Below, piece by piece: positions 14,451-24,400 of a DNA stretch of 30,697 nucleotides. Within the stretch, counting starts at the first letter, position 1, and every line of letters begins with the position of its first letter. A model generated the notes under the pieces. It made no database searches. It was not told the DNA's origin and was given only the letters and a program-made list of their open reading frames with translations. The DNA is from JANNHP01 sp031404455 (GTDB lineage Bacteria; Planctomycetota; JAJSAM01; JAJVHW01): positions 1 through 30,697 of the forward strand of contig JANNHP010000331.1 in NCBI GenBank assembly GCA_031404455.1, written 5' to 3'. The translations under genes were made by a program, and so were the position numbers.

Positions 14451-15479
14451 CTACGAGCCTTTCTTGCGCTCCGCGCGCAGGACGAACGAGGCGAAACCTA
14501 GCATCGCGGCGAGAGGGAGGACGAGGGAAAGGAGCCTGCCGGTGTCGGAGAGGCCCGCGTAGGCGAGGGCGAGTGAGCCGGTGACGACCGAGAAGCCCGC
14601 GTAGAGGAGCGACACCTTCGCGTGCGAGCCCCAGACGCGGGAGAGTCGCTGGTAGAGGTGCTCGCGGTGCGCGGCGCCGATCGTCTTGCCCTCGATCGCG
14701 CGGCGGACGAGCGTGAACGTGACGTCGAAGAGGAACGGGCCGAGGAGCAGGACCGAGGCCGGGAAGGGCAAGGCGCCGGTGGCGTTCGCGCGCACGGCGC
14801 ACCACGCGAGCAGGAGACCGAGCGGAAGACTCCCGGCGTCGCCCATGAAGATGCGGGCCTTCGGGAAGTTCCAGGGGAGGAAGCCGAGCGCAGCGATGGA
14901 GGTGACGGCAGCCACTTCGCCGAGCGAGTCGTCTCCGTGGCGGCCGAACTGGTCGCCCATGCTGGCGAAACAGAAGAAGGTGGCCGACACGAACGCGGTC
15001 AGAGACGCCATCCCATTCAGCCCGTCCATGAAGTTGAAGGCGTTCGCGTAACCCGCGAGCCAGAAGAGCGTCAGCGGCCAGACAAGAAGGCTGAGGTGAA
15101 CGTCGCCGACGAACGGGACGGCGGCGGCACACTTCACCTGCTCGGGCATCGCAGCGAGCGCAGCGGCGACGAGGAGCAGCGCCATCTTCGTCCGGGGCCG
15201 CAGAGCGGAAACGTCGTCGCGGAGTCCCAAGAGGCACGCGACCGTCGAGAATGTCGCGATCGACCAAGACACCCACCCAAAGGGCCGGCCGACGAGCAGG
15301 GCCGCGACGATGGCCGCGGTGATCGCGATGCCGCCGCTGCGCGGAGTCGGCACCGTGTGGCTCGAACGTTCGTTCGGCACGTCCACGAGTCGCCGCCTCG
15401 CGACGATCCCGACGAGGCCCGTGCCCACGAAGGCGCCGAGCAGAGCGACCCACGGGGCGGCGACGTCCGAGGCGCTCAC
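14451..15479 (-). CDS. MraY/WecA-family polyprenyl-phosphate sugar-1-phosphate transferase
   Basis: A 342-aa multi-spanning membrane enzyme that starts lipid-linked glycan synthesis by joining HexNAc-1-phosphate to polyprenyl phosphate. Diagnostic motifs are VDVPNERSSHTVPTPRSGG (32-50), GLRDD (85-89), NAFNFMDGLNGMA (146-158, D152 and N155), the FMGDAGSLPLG element (211-221) and HREHLYQRL (271-279). The last is the HxxH-type UDP-binding loop of the WecA branch rather than peptidoglycan MraY. The start is GTG 15479, overlapping the SDR stop in a GTGA. It is the likely initiating enzyme of the EPS. No PglC- or WcaJ-type initiator is visible in the window. Confidence 0.92.
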   Translation of the reverse strand: MSASDVAAPWVALLGAFVGTGLVGIVARRRLVDVPNERSSHTVPTPRSGGIAITAAIVAALLVGRPFGWVSWSIATFSTVACLLGLRDDVSALRPRTKMALLLVAAALAAMPEQVKCAAAVPFVGDVHLSLLVWPLTLFWLAGYANAFNFMDGLNGMASLTAFVSATFFCFASMGDQFGRHGDDSLGEVAAVTSIAALGFLPWNFPKARIFMGDAGSLPLGLLLAWCAVRANATGALPFPASVLLLGPFLFDVTFTLVRRAIEGKTIGAAHREHLYQRLSRVWGSHAKVSLLYAGFSVVTGSLALAYAGLSDTGRLLSLVLPLAAMLGFASFVLRAERKKGS

Positions 15480-16357
15480 GACGGACGCCCCGACGCGAGC
15501 CCCAGCGCCTTCGCCTCCGCCGCGATCCCCACCTCGAACGCCCGCGGCGCGAAGCCGAAGTCGCGGGCCGCGTCGTCGTGCGCAATCGCTTTGTCCTCCG
15601 CGAGACGCAGCACCTGCTCCGACTTCACGGGCAGCGGAAGACGGATCGTCTCGAACGCGCGGAGCGTCACCGCGACTGCGCCGAGCGGGAGATGCAGCTT
15701 CGTCCGCCGCTTCCCGACGGCCTGCGCGGCGGCGTCGATCGTCGCGTCGAGCGAGAGGGCCGCGCGCCCGGAGACGTTGTAATCCCTGCGTTCCGCGGCC
15801 GCCGACGCGAACGCCGCGACGACGGCGCCGGCGAGGTCGTCCACGTGGACGGGCTGGATCAGCGCCTTCCCGTCGCCAGGGACGAACACGACCGGCCAGC
15901 GCGCGACCTGCCTGAGCAGTCGCTCCATGTTCCGGTCGCCGGGCGCTCCGTAGATCATCGTGGGCCGGAGGATCGTCCACGCGAGACGGCTCGCGCGCAC
16001 GCTCTCTTCCGCAGCCGTGCGAACGACCTTCGACTTCGCCGGGAGTCGCGTGAAGAGCGCGGTCGTGGAGATGAACACCGCGCGCCGCACGCCCGCCGAC
16101 TCCGCCGCCGCGACGACGCCGCCGATGTGCCCGAAGCCCATCGACGCGCAGTAGACGAGCGCATCGCAGCCCGCGAGCCAACGCGAGAGCGCCGACGCGT
16201 CCGCCAGATCGCCGACGACCGTCTCGACGCCCGGCGGCAGTGCCGCGCGGTCGCTCGTGCCGCGGACGAGGCAGCGCAGGACGTGCCCTTTCGCGGCGAG
16301 TCGCGCGGCGACGCGGCGTCCGGTGAAGCCCGTCCCGCCCGCGAGCGCGACGGTCAC
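15476..16357 (-). CDS. Atypical SDR / NAD(P)-binding nucleotide-sugar epimerase-like protein
   Basis: A 293-aa Rossmann protein opening VTVALAGGTGFTGRRVA, with the GGTGFTG dinucleotide loop at 7-13. It continues with VVGDLADASAL, a FISTTALF segment and ILRPTMIYGAPGDRNM, as in NDUFA9-like or UDP-sugar-epimerase-like atypical SDRs. The canonical Y-x-x-x-K pair is not evident where expected, so the catalytic type is unclear. It could epimerise or reduce a sugar nucleotide, perhaps the 4-keto product of the dehydratase encoded in the same operon, but this is inference. GTG 16357 overlaps the glycosyltransferase stop by 4 bases, and its own stop overlaps the next start. Confidence 0.8.
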   Translation of the reverse strand: MTVALAGGTGFTGRRVAARLAAKGHVLRCLVRGTSDRAALPPGVETVVGDLADASALSRWLAGCDALVYCASMGFGHIGGVVAAAESAGVRRAVFISTTALFTRLPAKSKVVRTAAEESVRASRLAWTILRPTMIYGAPGDRNMERLLRQVARWPVVFVPGDGKALIQPVHVDDLAGAVVAAFASAAAERRDYNVSGRAALSLDATIDAAAQAVGKRRTKLHLPLGAVAVTLRAFETIRLPLPVKSEQVLRLAEDKAIAHDDAARDFGFAPRAFEVGIAAEAKALGLASGRPS

Positions 16358-17580
16358 TTCACGCCCTCGAGGATCGACAGGTAGTCCGCGGCGAGCTTCC
16401 GCCGCGAGTAGTGCGCGACGACGAACTCGCGCCCGGCGTCGCCCATCCGCTTGCGCATTCCCGCGTCGTCGCGCAGCGCCCTGATCGCGAGTTCGATCGC
16501 GACGACGTCCTCGGGCTTCACCACGCGCGCCCCGCCGCTCGCCGTGAGGATCTCCGCCGCCTCGCCCGCGACCGAGCCGACGACCGGCAGTCCGCACGCG
16601 AGCAGTTCGAACATCTTCGAGGGGATGAACGTCGTGAAGAGCGGGACGTCGCGCAGCGGCACGAGCCCGACGTGCGCGAGGCGGTACCAGCGGACGACCT
16701 CGTCCTTCGGCACGCCCGCGTGGAAGACGACGTTCTCGATCTTGCGCCGTGCCGCGTCTCCGACGATCCGGTCCTTCTCGGCCCCCTCGCCGACGAGCAC
16801 GATCCGCACGTCCTCGAGGTCGCGCAGGCGCTCGGCGACGTCGAGCATCCGCCCGAGCGCGTGGCTGATCCCGTGCGCGCCGAGGTAGAGCACGACGAAC
16901 TTCCCCGCGAGCCCCTTCGAGTGACCGAACTTCTCCTCGCGCGGTCCGGGTGAGAACCGGTCGAGGTCCACGCCGTTCGTGACGACGCTGATCTTCAGGG
17001 GATCGATCCCGCGCCGCGCGATGTGGTCCTTGAACGACTTCGTCACCGTCACCACGCGCGTCGCGCGCCGGTAGAGGAAGAGCTCCATCCGTTCCAGCAC
17101 CCAGATGACGAGGCGGTTCTTCAGCACGCCGAGTTCGACGAACACCGCCGGCCAGAGGTCGCGCACCTCGAAGACCCAAGGGATGCCGCGCGGCGCGCAC
17201 CAGAGCCAGGCGGTGATCACGCTGAAGAACGTCGGGCTCGACACGATGACAACGTCAGGTGGAGTCTCGCGCGAGGCGCGCGAGATTCCAGAGTACGACG
17301 TGAACATGAACGACAGGTGGCCGAGCGTCTTCTTCACGATGCCCTTGTTGGGCGCCACGTAGCTGCGGCAGCGGTGGACGGCGATGCCGTCGATGTCATC
17401 GCGGCGGTAACTGACGCCCACGTCCTCGGCCCGCAGCACGCCGGTCGGGTGGTTCGGGAAACACGTCACGGCCGCGACGTCGTGGCCCGCCTCGCGGAAG
17501 GCCTGCGACATCTCGAGGAGTCGCGCCTGCGGGGCGCCCATCTCGGGGGCGAAGTAGTGGCAGAGCCAGACGATCTTCAT
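16354..17580 (-). CDS. Family 4 glycosyltransferase, WbuB-like
   Basis: A 408-aa GT-B enzyme. The opening MKIVWLCHYFAPEMGAPQAR and TCFPNHPTG are typical of WbuB-like GT4 transferases that add FucNAc-type sugars. The middle has VFEVRDLWPAVFVELGVL and VTNGVDLDRFSP. The C-terminal donor domain has VVLYLGAHGISHALGRM, LVGEGAEKDRI and PSKMFELLACGLPVVGSVAGEAAEI, which carries an E-x7-E-type element. A role in transferring a deoxy-amino sugar to the lipid-linked unit would fit with the 4,6-dehydratase gene nearby, but the donor is inferred. The ATG at 17580 lies 10 bases after the heparinase-like stop. Confidence 0.92.
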   Translation of the reverse strand: MKIVWLCHYFAPEMGAPQARLLEMSQAFREAGHDVAAVTCFPNHPTGVLRAEDVGVSYRRDDIDGIAVHRCRSYVAPNKGIVKKTLGHLSFMFTSYSGISRASRETPPDVVIVSSPTFFSVITAWLWCAPRGIPWVFEVRDLWPAVFVELGVLKNRLVIWVLERMELFLYRRATRVVTVTKSFKDHIARRGIDPLKISVVTNGVDLDRFSPGPREEKFGHSKGLAGKFVVLYLGAHGISHALGRMLDVAERLRDLEDVRIVLVGEGAEKDRIVGDAARRKIENVVFHAGVPKDEVVRWYRLAHVGLVPLRDVPLFTTFIPSKMFELLACGLPVVGSVAGEAAEILTASGGARVVKPEDVVAIELAIRALRDDAGMRKRMGDAGREFVVAHYSRRKLAADYLSILEGVK

Positions 17581-17590
17581 CGCGTGGGTC

Positions 17591-19282
17591 TCATCGCGGC
17601 GGCTCCGCGGCCTGGATCGTCCAGCTCGCGCGGACTTCGGCAGGATCGTCCACGGAGCGCAGCGTCTGGCAGAGGATCGTCGTCGGCTCGATCCGTCCGA
17701 ACTCGTGCGACACCCGGCCCGTCTCGCGGACGACCGGACCGCTCGCGATCACGTGGACCCGGCCTCGCGGCGTCTCGACGACGAATCGTCCGCTCGCGTC
17801 GTCCCCGGAGACGTTGCGCACGGCGGGATCGAGATGCAGGCGCGAGCGGATCACGCCAGAGCCCGCCGGGCCGGTGTCGTCGAGGACGAGGCCCTCGCCG
17901 TGACTGCGGAGCGCGCGGCGAAGCGTCGCGCCGCCCCGCCACGGGACGAGCGTCGCCTCCATGCCGTGGTCGCGGTGCTCCGACGTGACCCTTGCGCGCC
18001 CGCCGACGCGGAAGCTCGAGAACACCTCGGACGTGTCCTCGTCGTCGACGGTCAGCGTGCTGTGCGCGCGCGACGACCTGCCCCACGCGCGCTCCGGACC
18101 GGTGTAGTCGTGCACGCCCGGGTCGCAGACGACGCGGGCGCCGTCGATCCAGTGCTCGAACGTCAGCGAGTCCGCCTGACCGTGCGCAGGGAGCGCGGGC
18201 GGGCACGTCGGTCCGGCGTCGACGATCGTCCACGAACGCCGCCGCGCGAACACGTGGAGCCCGGTCGACTTGAAGTGACGTCCCTCGTCGATGTGCGCCG
18301 CGCGAGGCGTGCCGGTCAGCGCGAGCAGAGCGCCCGGCGGCGGACCGAAGCTGCGGACCGAATCGCCGAGTAGGGGGATGTCTCCGTCGGGACAGAGGAT
18401 CCCCGCGAGGAACTCCCCCATCCGGGCGATTGCGGAGTTGACCGATTGCATCTCTACGGAATTGTCCGCCGCGAGCATCGCCCGGACCTCGATGAAGTCC
18501 CGCAGGACGATCCCGTGGTACATGGGACTCATCTCGAAGTGTCCGCCGTCCGGCAGCACCTGCTCCGGGATCTCGGCCTCGAGGATCGCCCGCGCCGCGC
18601 GGTCGCACTCCCCCGCCGCGCCGCCGCGGAAGACGCGTCCGGCCCAGAGCAGTGCGCGCGCGTTCTCGAGGATGTGATTGCCCCGGACGTCGTGCTCGAC
18701 GTGCCGCAGCACGTACGCCGCGTGGACGGCTGCGAGCTTCGCCGTGCCGGGGCCGAGTGCCTCGAACCCTCGTGCACACGCCGCCGCGACGCAGAGGTTC
18801 ACGAGGCGCAGCGACGCCGGATACGGGTGCCACGCCGCCGCGTCCCACCGTCCCTCGAACTCCGCGCGCCACGACGCGAGCACGCTCGCCGCTTCGGCGA
18901 CGCGTCCCGTCCGCGCGAGGTCGGCGACGGAGCCGAGGTACTGGAGTTGATAGAGCCAGAGCGGCGACGCGTCGTCGTCGTCGTCGCGCCAGCGGATGCC
19001 GGCGGAGAAGTCGGCTTCGCGGTGGAGGTACACGAACCGTCCGCGCGCGAACTCCGCGGCGCGGCGTTCGACGGCGTCGAGACCCTCGGGCCAGAGCACG
19101 TCGTCCGGCGGACGCGGCAGATCGGCGACCGGCGTCATCCCCGCGACGTCGATCGCGGCGTGCTCGAACGGGAGCGACGGGTCGATCGCGTAGCGCTTGC
19201 GCAGCCAGAGGAACCGCAGACGCGCGGCGAGTTGGCCCGCCGGGATGTCGCGAACGGTCCGCAGCGTGCGTGCGAGCGTCAT
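17591..19282 (-). CDS. Heparinase II/III family protein
   Basis: A 563-aa protein. Residues 1-330 form the helical toroid typical of polysaccharide lyases, with ASLRLVNLC, GNHILENARALLWAG and LPDGGHFEMSPMYHGIVLRD. Residues 330-563 are the beta-sandwich, with AHGQADSLTFEHWIDG, VVCDPGVHDYTGPERAWGRSSRAHSTL and EHRDHGME. The gene is a regular companion of bi-domain oxidoreductase genes in EPS loci. Its chemistry there is probably lyase or uronate-modifying, but the substrate is unknown. I saw no signal peptide: the N-terminus is basic and only moderately hydrophobic, so cellular location is open. ATG 19282 overlaps the upstream stop as ATGA. The frame extends to 21313 only as a shadow. Confidence 0.9.
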   Translation of the reverse strand: MTLARTLRTVRDIPAGQLAARLRFLWLRKRYAIDPSLPFEHAAIDVAGMTPVADLPRPPDDVLWPEGLDAVERRAAEFARGRFVYLHREADFSAGIRWRDDDDDASPLWLYQLQYLGSVADLARTGRVAEAASVLASWRAEFEGRWDAAAWHPYPASLRLVNLCVAAACARGFEALGPGTAKLAAVHAAYVLRHVEHDVRGNHILENARALLWAGRVFRGGAAGECDRAARAILEAEIPEQVLPDGGHFEMSPMYHGIVLRDFIEVRAMLAADNSVEMQSVNSAIARMGEFLAGILCPDGDIPLLGDSVRSFGPPPGALLALTGTPRAAHIDEGRHFKSTGLHVFARRRSWTIVDAGPTCPPALPAHGQADSLTFEHWIDGARVVCDPGVHDYTGPERAWGRSSRAHSTLTVDDEDTSEVFSSFRVGGRARVTSEHRDHGMEATLVPWRGGATLRRALRSHGEGLVLDDTGPAGSGVIRSRLHLDPAVRNVSGDDASGRFVVETPRGRVHVIASGPVVRETGRVSHEFGRIEPTTILCQTLRSVDDPAEVRASWTIQAAEPPR

Positions 19283-21411
19283 TCCCCGAGGTCGACGGCC
19301 GTGCCCGTGGCGATCGAGTCGAGCGCCGCGAACGTCGCCTCGGTCGCGGCGACCGCCTCGTCGAACGGGACCGGCGACGCCTCCCCGGCGACGACCGCGC
19401 GGAGCCACGCCGCGATCTCGGCCGCGTGGCCCTTGTCCTGGGAACCGCTCCACACCTCGCGCTTCTTCCCGCCCGCGTGGCGCGTCAGCGAGCGGAAGTC
19501 GTCGAGGACGAAGCTCGTGCCCTCCCAGTGGATGTCGAGGTGCTCCTTCGGGATCGAGGGATCGCCGGCGGTCACGTAGTCGAGCGTCGCCGTCGATCCG
19601 TCCGCGAAGCGCAGCACGATCACCGCGCCGTCCTCGCCGATCCGTTCGGCGAACACCGTGGCGATCCGCGAGCCCGCCACGAACGCGAGGAGATCCACGA
19701 AGTGGCACGCCTCGCCGACGATCCGCCCGCCGCCGCTCTCGGGGTCGCGCGTCCAGTGGCTCGCGGGGATCGCCCCGGCGTTGACGCGGTAGCGCGCGTG
19801 GAGCGGCGACGTCCTCGAAGCGAGGAGTTTCCTGAGCTCGACGACCGCCGGAGCGAAGCGGCGGTTGAAGCCGACGCAGACGACGCCCGGCTTCGCCTTC
19901 ATCGCGGCGACGACCTCGGCGAGTTGCTCGGGACGGATCGCGAGCGGTTTCTCGACGAAGCACGGCTTCCCGGCCGCGAGGGCCGACGCGACCAGCGACG
20001 CGTGCGAATCGTGGCGCGTAGCGACGACGACGGCGTCCACGTCGGGCGCGCCGATCACGTCGTCGGGCCCCGAGGCCACGCGGTCGAATCCGAAGTTGCG
20101 CTTCACCGCGTCCGCCGTCGCGCCGCCTGCCGTCGAGATCGCCGTGAGTTTCGCGGCCGACGACGACTTCAGCGCGGGCAGCAGCACCGCCGTGCCGAAC
20201 TGGCCGGCGCCGATCACGCCGATGCGCGCGCTGCCGTTCCGCGCAGGCGCGCGCGGCGGATCGGCCGGGGCGAGGGCGGTCCTCGCGTCGCCGTCGTAGC
20301 TGAGCAGGATGCCGAGGAACGGTTCCGCGCGCTCGCCCGTCACGAGCGCATACGCGGCGTCGCCCTCCTCGATCGGGAACTCGTGCGTGTAGAGCGGCCC
20401 GAGGTCGATCGCGCCCTTCGCGACGAGGTCGAGGTAGGCACCGAGGTTGCGGCCCTCCGTCCAGCGGACGTACGGGTACGGGTAGTCGAGGCCGCGCTCC
20501 TCGTACGCCGGGTCGTAGCGCCCGGGGCCGTACGACGTGCTCATCCTGAGCGAGAGTTCCTTCTCGTAGAAGGTCCGGCGGTCGAGGTCCATGCCGACCG
20601 CGCCGACGACCACGACGACGCCGCGGCGGCGGCAGAGCGACGCCGCGAGCGACACGGGCTCGCTGGAATCGGAACCTGCGCAGACCAGCACCGCGTCGGC
20701 TCCGTGGCCGCTCGTCAGCCCGCGCACCGCGGGAGCGGGATCGTCGTCCCCGCCGACGCCGACGTCGGCGCCGAGTCGCTTCGCGAGCGCCGCGCGCGAG
20801 GCGTCGCGGTCCACGGCGACGACGCGGACGCCCGACGCGCGGAGCATCTGCACCGCGAGCTGACCGAGGAGGCCGAGTCCGACGACGACGACCGTCTCGC
20901 CGAGGCGCGCGTCGCAGGTGCGCACCCCGTGGAGCGCGATCGCGCCGAGCGTCGCGGAGCACGCGAGCCGCAGATCCACGCCCTCCGGCACCCGCGCGCA
21001 GAGGTTCCGCGGCACGCTGAGGATCTCGGCGTGGTTCGCGTAGCCCGCCCCGGCGCACGCCACGCGGTCGCCCGGCGCGAGGCCCGTCACTCCGTGACCG
21101 ACCGCGAGCACCTCGCCCGCCGCGCTGTAGCCGAGCGGGATGTCGCCCGAAAGCCGCCCGGCGACCGCGCGGTAGGTCGCGACGACGCCCTCGCGCTTCA
21201 CCTTTTCGATCGTCTTCTTCACGAGGTCCGGCCGCGCGCGCGCCTTGCCGACGAGCGACTTCCCGGCGAGGTCGATGATGAGCTTCTCCGTGCCCGCGGA
21301 GATGAGCGACCATCGCGTGCGGACGAGCACCCCGCCCGCCCGGAGCCCCGGGGCCGGGACGTCGGCGACGCGCGTGCGTCCGCCCTTCACCGCCTGCACG
21401 ACCTGCCTCAC
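19279..21411 (-). CDS. Bi-domain oxidoreductase: MDR (alcohol dehydrogenase-like) fused to Gfo/Idh/MocA
   Basis: A 710-aa natural fusion. Residues 1-375 are a medium-chain dehydrogenase: SLISAGTEKLII (35-46) replaces the Cys-containing zinc loop, GYSAAGEVLAVGHGVTGLAPGDRV precedes the cofactor fold, and GLGLLG (178-183) is the NAD(P) loop. Residues 394-710 are a Gfo/Idh/MocA domain with RIGVIGAGQFG, CFVEKPLAI (484-492) and GFNRRFAPAV. The same two-domain enzyme is common beside heparinase-like genes in EPS clusters. It presumably acts twice on one sugar or uronate substrate, but the reaction is not established from sequence. The start is GTG 21411 with GAGG upstream. The zinc ligands of classic alcohol dehydrogenases are missing. 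It heads a seven-gene operon. Confidence 0.9.
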   Translation of the reverse strand: MRQVVQAVKGGRTRVADVPAPGLRAGGVLVRTRWSLISAGTEKLIIDLAGKSLVGKARARPDLVKKTIEKVKREGVVATYRAVAGRLSGDIPLGYSAAGEVLAVGHGVTGLAPGDRVACAGAGYANHAEILSVPRNLCARVPEGVDLRLACSATLGAIALHGVRTCDARLGETVVVVGLGLLGQLAVQMLRASGVRVVAVDRDASRAALAKRLGADVGVGGDDDPAPAVRGLTSGHGADAVLVCAGSDSSEPVSLAASLCRRRGVVVVVGAVGMDLDRRTFYEKELSLRMSTSYGPGRYDPAYEERGLDYPYPYVRWTEGRNLGAYLDLVAKGAIDLGPLYTHEFPIEEGDAAYALVTGERAEPFLGILLSYDGDARTALAPADPPRAPARNGSARIGVIGAGQFGTAVLLPALKSSSAAKLTAISTAGGATADAVKRNFGFDRVASGPDDVIGAPDVDAVVVATRHDSHASLVASALAAGKPCFVEKPLAIRPEQLAEVVAAMKAKPGVVCVGFNRRFAPAVVELRKLLASRTSPLHARYRVNAGAIPASHWTRDPESGGGRIVGEACHFVDLLAFVAGSRIATVFAERIGEDGAVIVLRFADGSTATLDYVTAGDPSIPKEHLDIHWEGTSFVLDDFRSLTRHAGGKKREVWSGSQDKGHAAEIAAWLRAVVAGEASPVPFDEAVAATEATFAALDSIATGTAVDLGE

Positions 21412-21492
21412 GGGGAGCCTCGCTTCATGGGGTGACGATGCTAGCGAGAGAGGTGCGCGACCGCGCGTCTCCGCGCCCGTGTCATCGCCCGC
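21412..21492. promoter_or_regulatory. Probable operon boundary
   Basis: Eighty-one bases separate the TPR gene stop from the bi-domain oxidoreductase start on the minus strand. It is the only gap between the exosortase operon and the second assembly operon. I see no clear hairpin or promoter hexamers, so the two groups may be co-transcribed. Confidence 0.35.
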
Positions 21493-24400
21493 CTAACGAC
21501 CTGGGGGAGCCTTGAGCGCCGCCTCGTAGTGCGTCTTCACCTCGGCGGTGACACGTTCGAGCCGCTTCCGGAGCGCCTCGACTTTCGCCGACTCCGCGAG
21601 GGAGAGCTTCGCCTGCGCGCGCTTGTCGAGCGCCGCGCGCTCGGCTTCGCAGGCGCCGAGCGCGCGCCGGAACGCCGTCACGGCCTGGGCGCTGCGGCCG
21701 AGGTCGAGGAGCACGCCGCCCCAGGTGTCGAGGTACGGCGGGTAGCCCGGGTACCGCTGGACGATCGCCTCGGCGTTCTCGAGGGCCTCTGCGCGCGTCG
21801 CCTCGTCGCGGGAGAGGAGCCACGCGAGGTTGTTCCGCGCCGGCGCGTGACTCTTCATCACCGCGACGACCGCGCGCAATTCCGCGATCGCGTACCCGCG
21901 TGCCGGCTCCTGCGGCTGGCCGTCCTTCACGTGCGCCGGGTCCGTGAGCCAGCTCTGGGCGAGGAGATAGTGCAGGTCGACGGCGTCCGCGTAGCGCTCG
22001 ATCCCCTTGCGAAGCGCCGCCCTGGCGGCGGTGAAGTCGCGCGAATCGAGCAGGAGGAGTCCGCGCAGCGCCAGCGCCGCCGGCAGAGGCATCTCGATCT
22101 CGCAGATCGGCGCGAGGAGCGCGAGAGCTTCGGTCCGGCGGCCGAGCTCGGCTTCGAGCGACGCGAGCTGGTACGTCATCACCGGGTCGTCCTTCACCCT
22201 CGCGACGCGCGCGCGCGCGAACTCGGCCGCCCGGTCGGAATCGGCGAGGCCGGTCGAGATCACGTGGATCGCGAGTTCGAGCGCCCCGGGCATCGAGGGC
22301 TTCAGGTCGAGCGCCTTCGACGCTGCGGCGATCGCCTCCTCGTGGCGTCCCTGCCGCGCGAGGAGCATCGCGAGGAAGTACGGGTACTGCGCCTCCTCCG
22401 GGTGCTTCGCGGCGGCGGCTTCGATCTCGCGCGCGGCGCCGTCGGTGTCGCCGCGGAGCACGAGCACGTGGAGCATCGCGGCGAGGGCGCCCGGCTCGTC
22501 GGGCGCGGCGTTGCGCGCCGCCGACGCTGCGACCTCGGCGCCGTCGAGGTCTCCCTTGTCCGCGAGGACGGCCGAGAGGAACTGCCACGCGGTCCAGTCG
22601 GTTCCGTCGGTCTCCGTCAGACGCCGCAGCGTCGCCGCCGCGTCGTCGAGGTTGCGCTGCTCGACCTGGAGCGCGGCCAGCATCCTGAGCGCCGCGCGGT
22701 CCGCCGGGTCGGTCCGGAGCAGAGCCCGGACCTCCTTCTCCGAGAGGTCGACGTCGCCGACCGCGCGGAGCGAATCGACGAGCAACGCCCTCGCCTCGCG
22801 CGACGACGGATCGTCCGAGACGACGCGACGGAGCGTGGCCTGCGCCTCGACGAGGCGCCCCCGGCGCATCATCTCCACGGCCCAGCCCTGCCGCACCTTC
22901 GCGAGCGCGACCTTGACCTCGGGACTGCCCGGCATCAGCTCCCCCGCCGTCTCGAGACGCTTCACCGCGTCGCCGTACTCGCCGGCCTTGCCGAGCGTCA
23001 CGCCGAGTGCGTACTGCCCGTCGGCGTCCTCGGGACGGTCGGCCGTGTACCGCGCAAGCATCTCGCGGCCGATCCTCAGGTCGCCCGCGAGGACCGCGAG
23101 CTTGCCGCGCAGGTAGAGGACGACCGGATCCGACGGAGCGATGCGCGCCACCTCCTCCACCTGCGCGGTGAGCGCGGCCGACACCTCGCCGCGCGAGAAG
23201 CCGATCTCGCAGAGCATCCGGCGCGCCTCGAGACTCGACGGCTCGACGGCGAGCCCGCGTTCCACCTGGCGTTCGGCGTCGTCGCGCTGTCCGAGGCGCA
23301 GGAGGAACCGCGCGTACCGAACGTACGGCGCGGCGCTCGTCGGGTTGCGATCGACGATCGCCCCGTACGACCCCTTGGCGCGTTCGATGTCCCCGCGCAG
23401 CCGGTAGAACTCCGCGCGCGCCGTCGCGACGTCCTGCTCCGCGGCGGAGCGCTCGTTCTCGTCGGCGATCGCGGCGGTGCGAGTCTCGGCCGCGGCGAAA
23501 CGCTCCTCGGCCGCCGAGAACCGGCCCATCTCGGCGAGGACCGCGGCCTGGTCGAAGAGGTGCTGGAGCTTCGCCGGTTCGATGGTCCCGAGGTGCTCGA
23601 ACGCGGTCAGCGCTCCCTGCCGGTCGCCCGCAGCGTGCGACGTCTGGGCCGAGACGCGCCACGCCTCCGCGTCGTCCGGCAACTGCTCCGCCGCGCGCCG
23701 CGCCGCAGCCGCGGCCTCGGGGAGGAGTCCGCCGTTCAGGAGGCACCGGGCGAGGAGGAGCCGCAGACGCGGACGTTCGCCGCGCGTCACGTCGAGGATC
23801 CGCACGAGCCGGATCGCCGCCTCGCGGTCGTTGCGCGTGAGGTGCTCGGCGTAGGCGAGGAACGTGTTCGCCTCGATCGACAGAGGATTCGCCGCGACCG
23901 ACCGCCGCAGGAGCTTGAGCGCGTCGTCGTTGACCGGGTGCCCGCGGCGCGGCGGGTCGCGGCCGGGCGACGAAGCGAGCCGCACCTTCGCGAGGGCGAG
24001 GAGGGCGCCCGGATGGTCCGGCGACTTCGACAGCACCTCGCGCGCGATGGACTCGGCCAGAGCGAGACTCGAAGCGGCACCCTCCGACTGCTCCCCGCTC
24101 TCCGCGAACGAGGTCCCGGCGAGGCGGAGCTTCGGCTCGGCGTCGTCGGGGCGGCGCACTGCCGCTTCGGCGTAGGCCTGCCGCGCGCCGGCGAGGTCGT
24201 CTTTCGCGCGGCGGACGTCACCGCGCAGGAGCAGCGCTGCGATGCCGCGAGTGTCGGCCGCCGCGACGCGCGCGCAGTCGGCGTCGGCGCCGTCGAGGTC
24301 GCCGGTGAGGAAACGCAGCATGGCGCGGTCGAGCGCGAGCTGGGTGTCGTCCGGATGGAGCGTCGCGCCCCGGGAGAGGATCTCGAGAGCGCGCACCGGC

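Noticed and set aside
11623..15585. A single 1320-codon minus-strand frame that could suggest a UbiA fusion protein.
   Set aside because: Only the last 299 codons look like protein. The rest overlaps the CapD-like and MraY/WecA-like genes in another frame and is Arg-rich noise. The ATG at 12522 with an ATGA overlap is the natural start.
17591..21313. A 1240-codon frame joining an N-terminal extension to the heparinase-like protein.
   Set aside because: The extension is a shadow of the bi-domain oxidoreductase gene in another frame. The heparinase fold begins at the ATG 19282.
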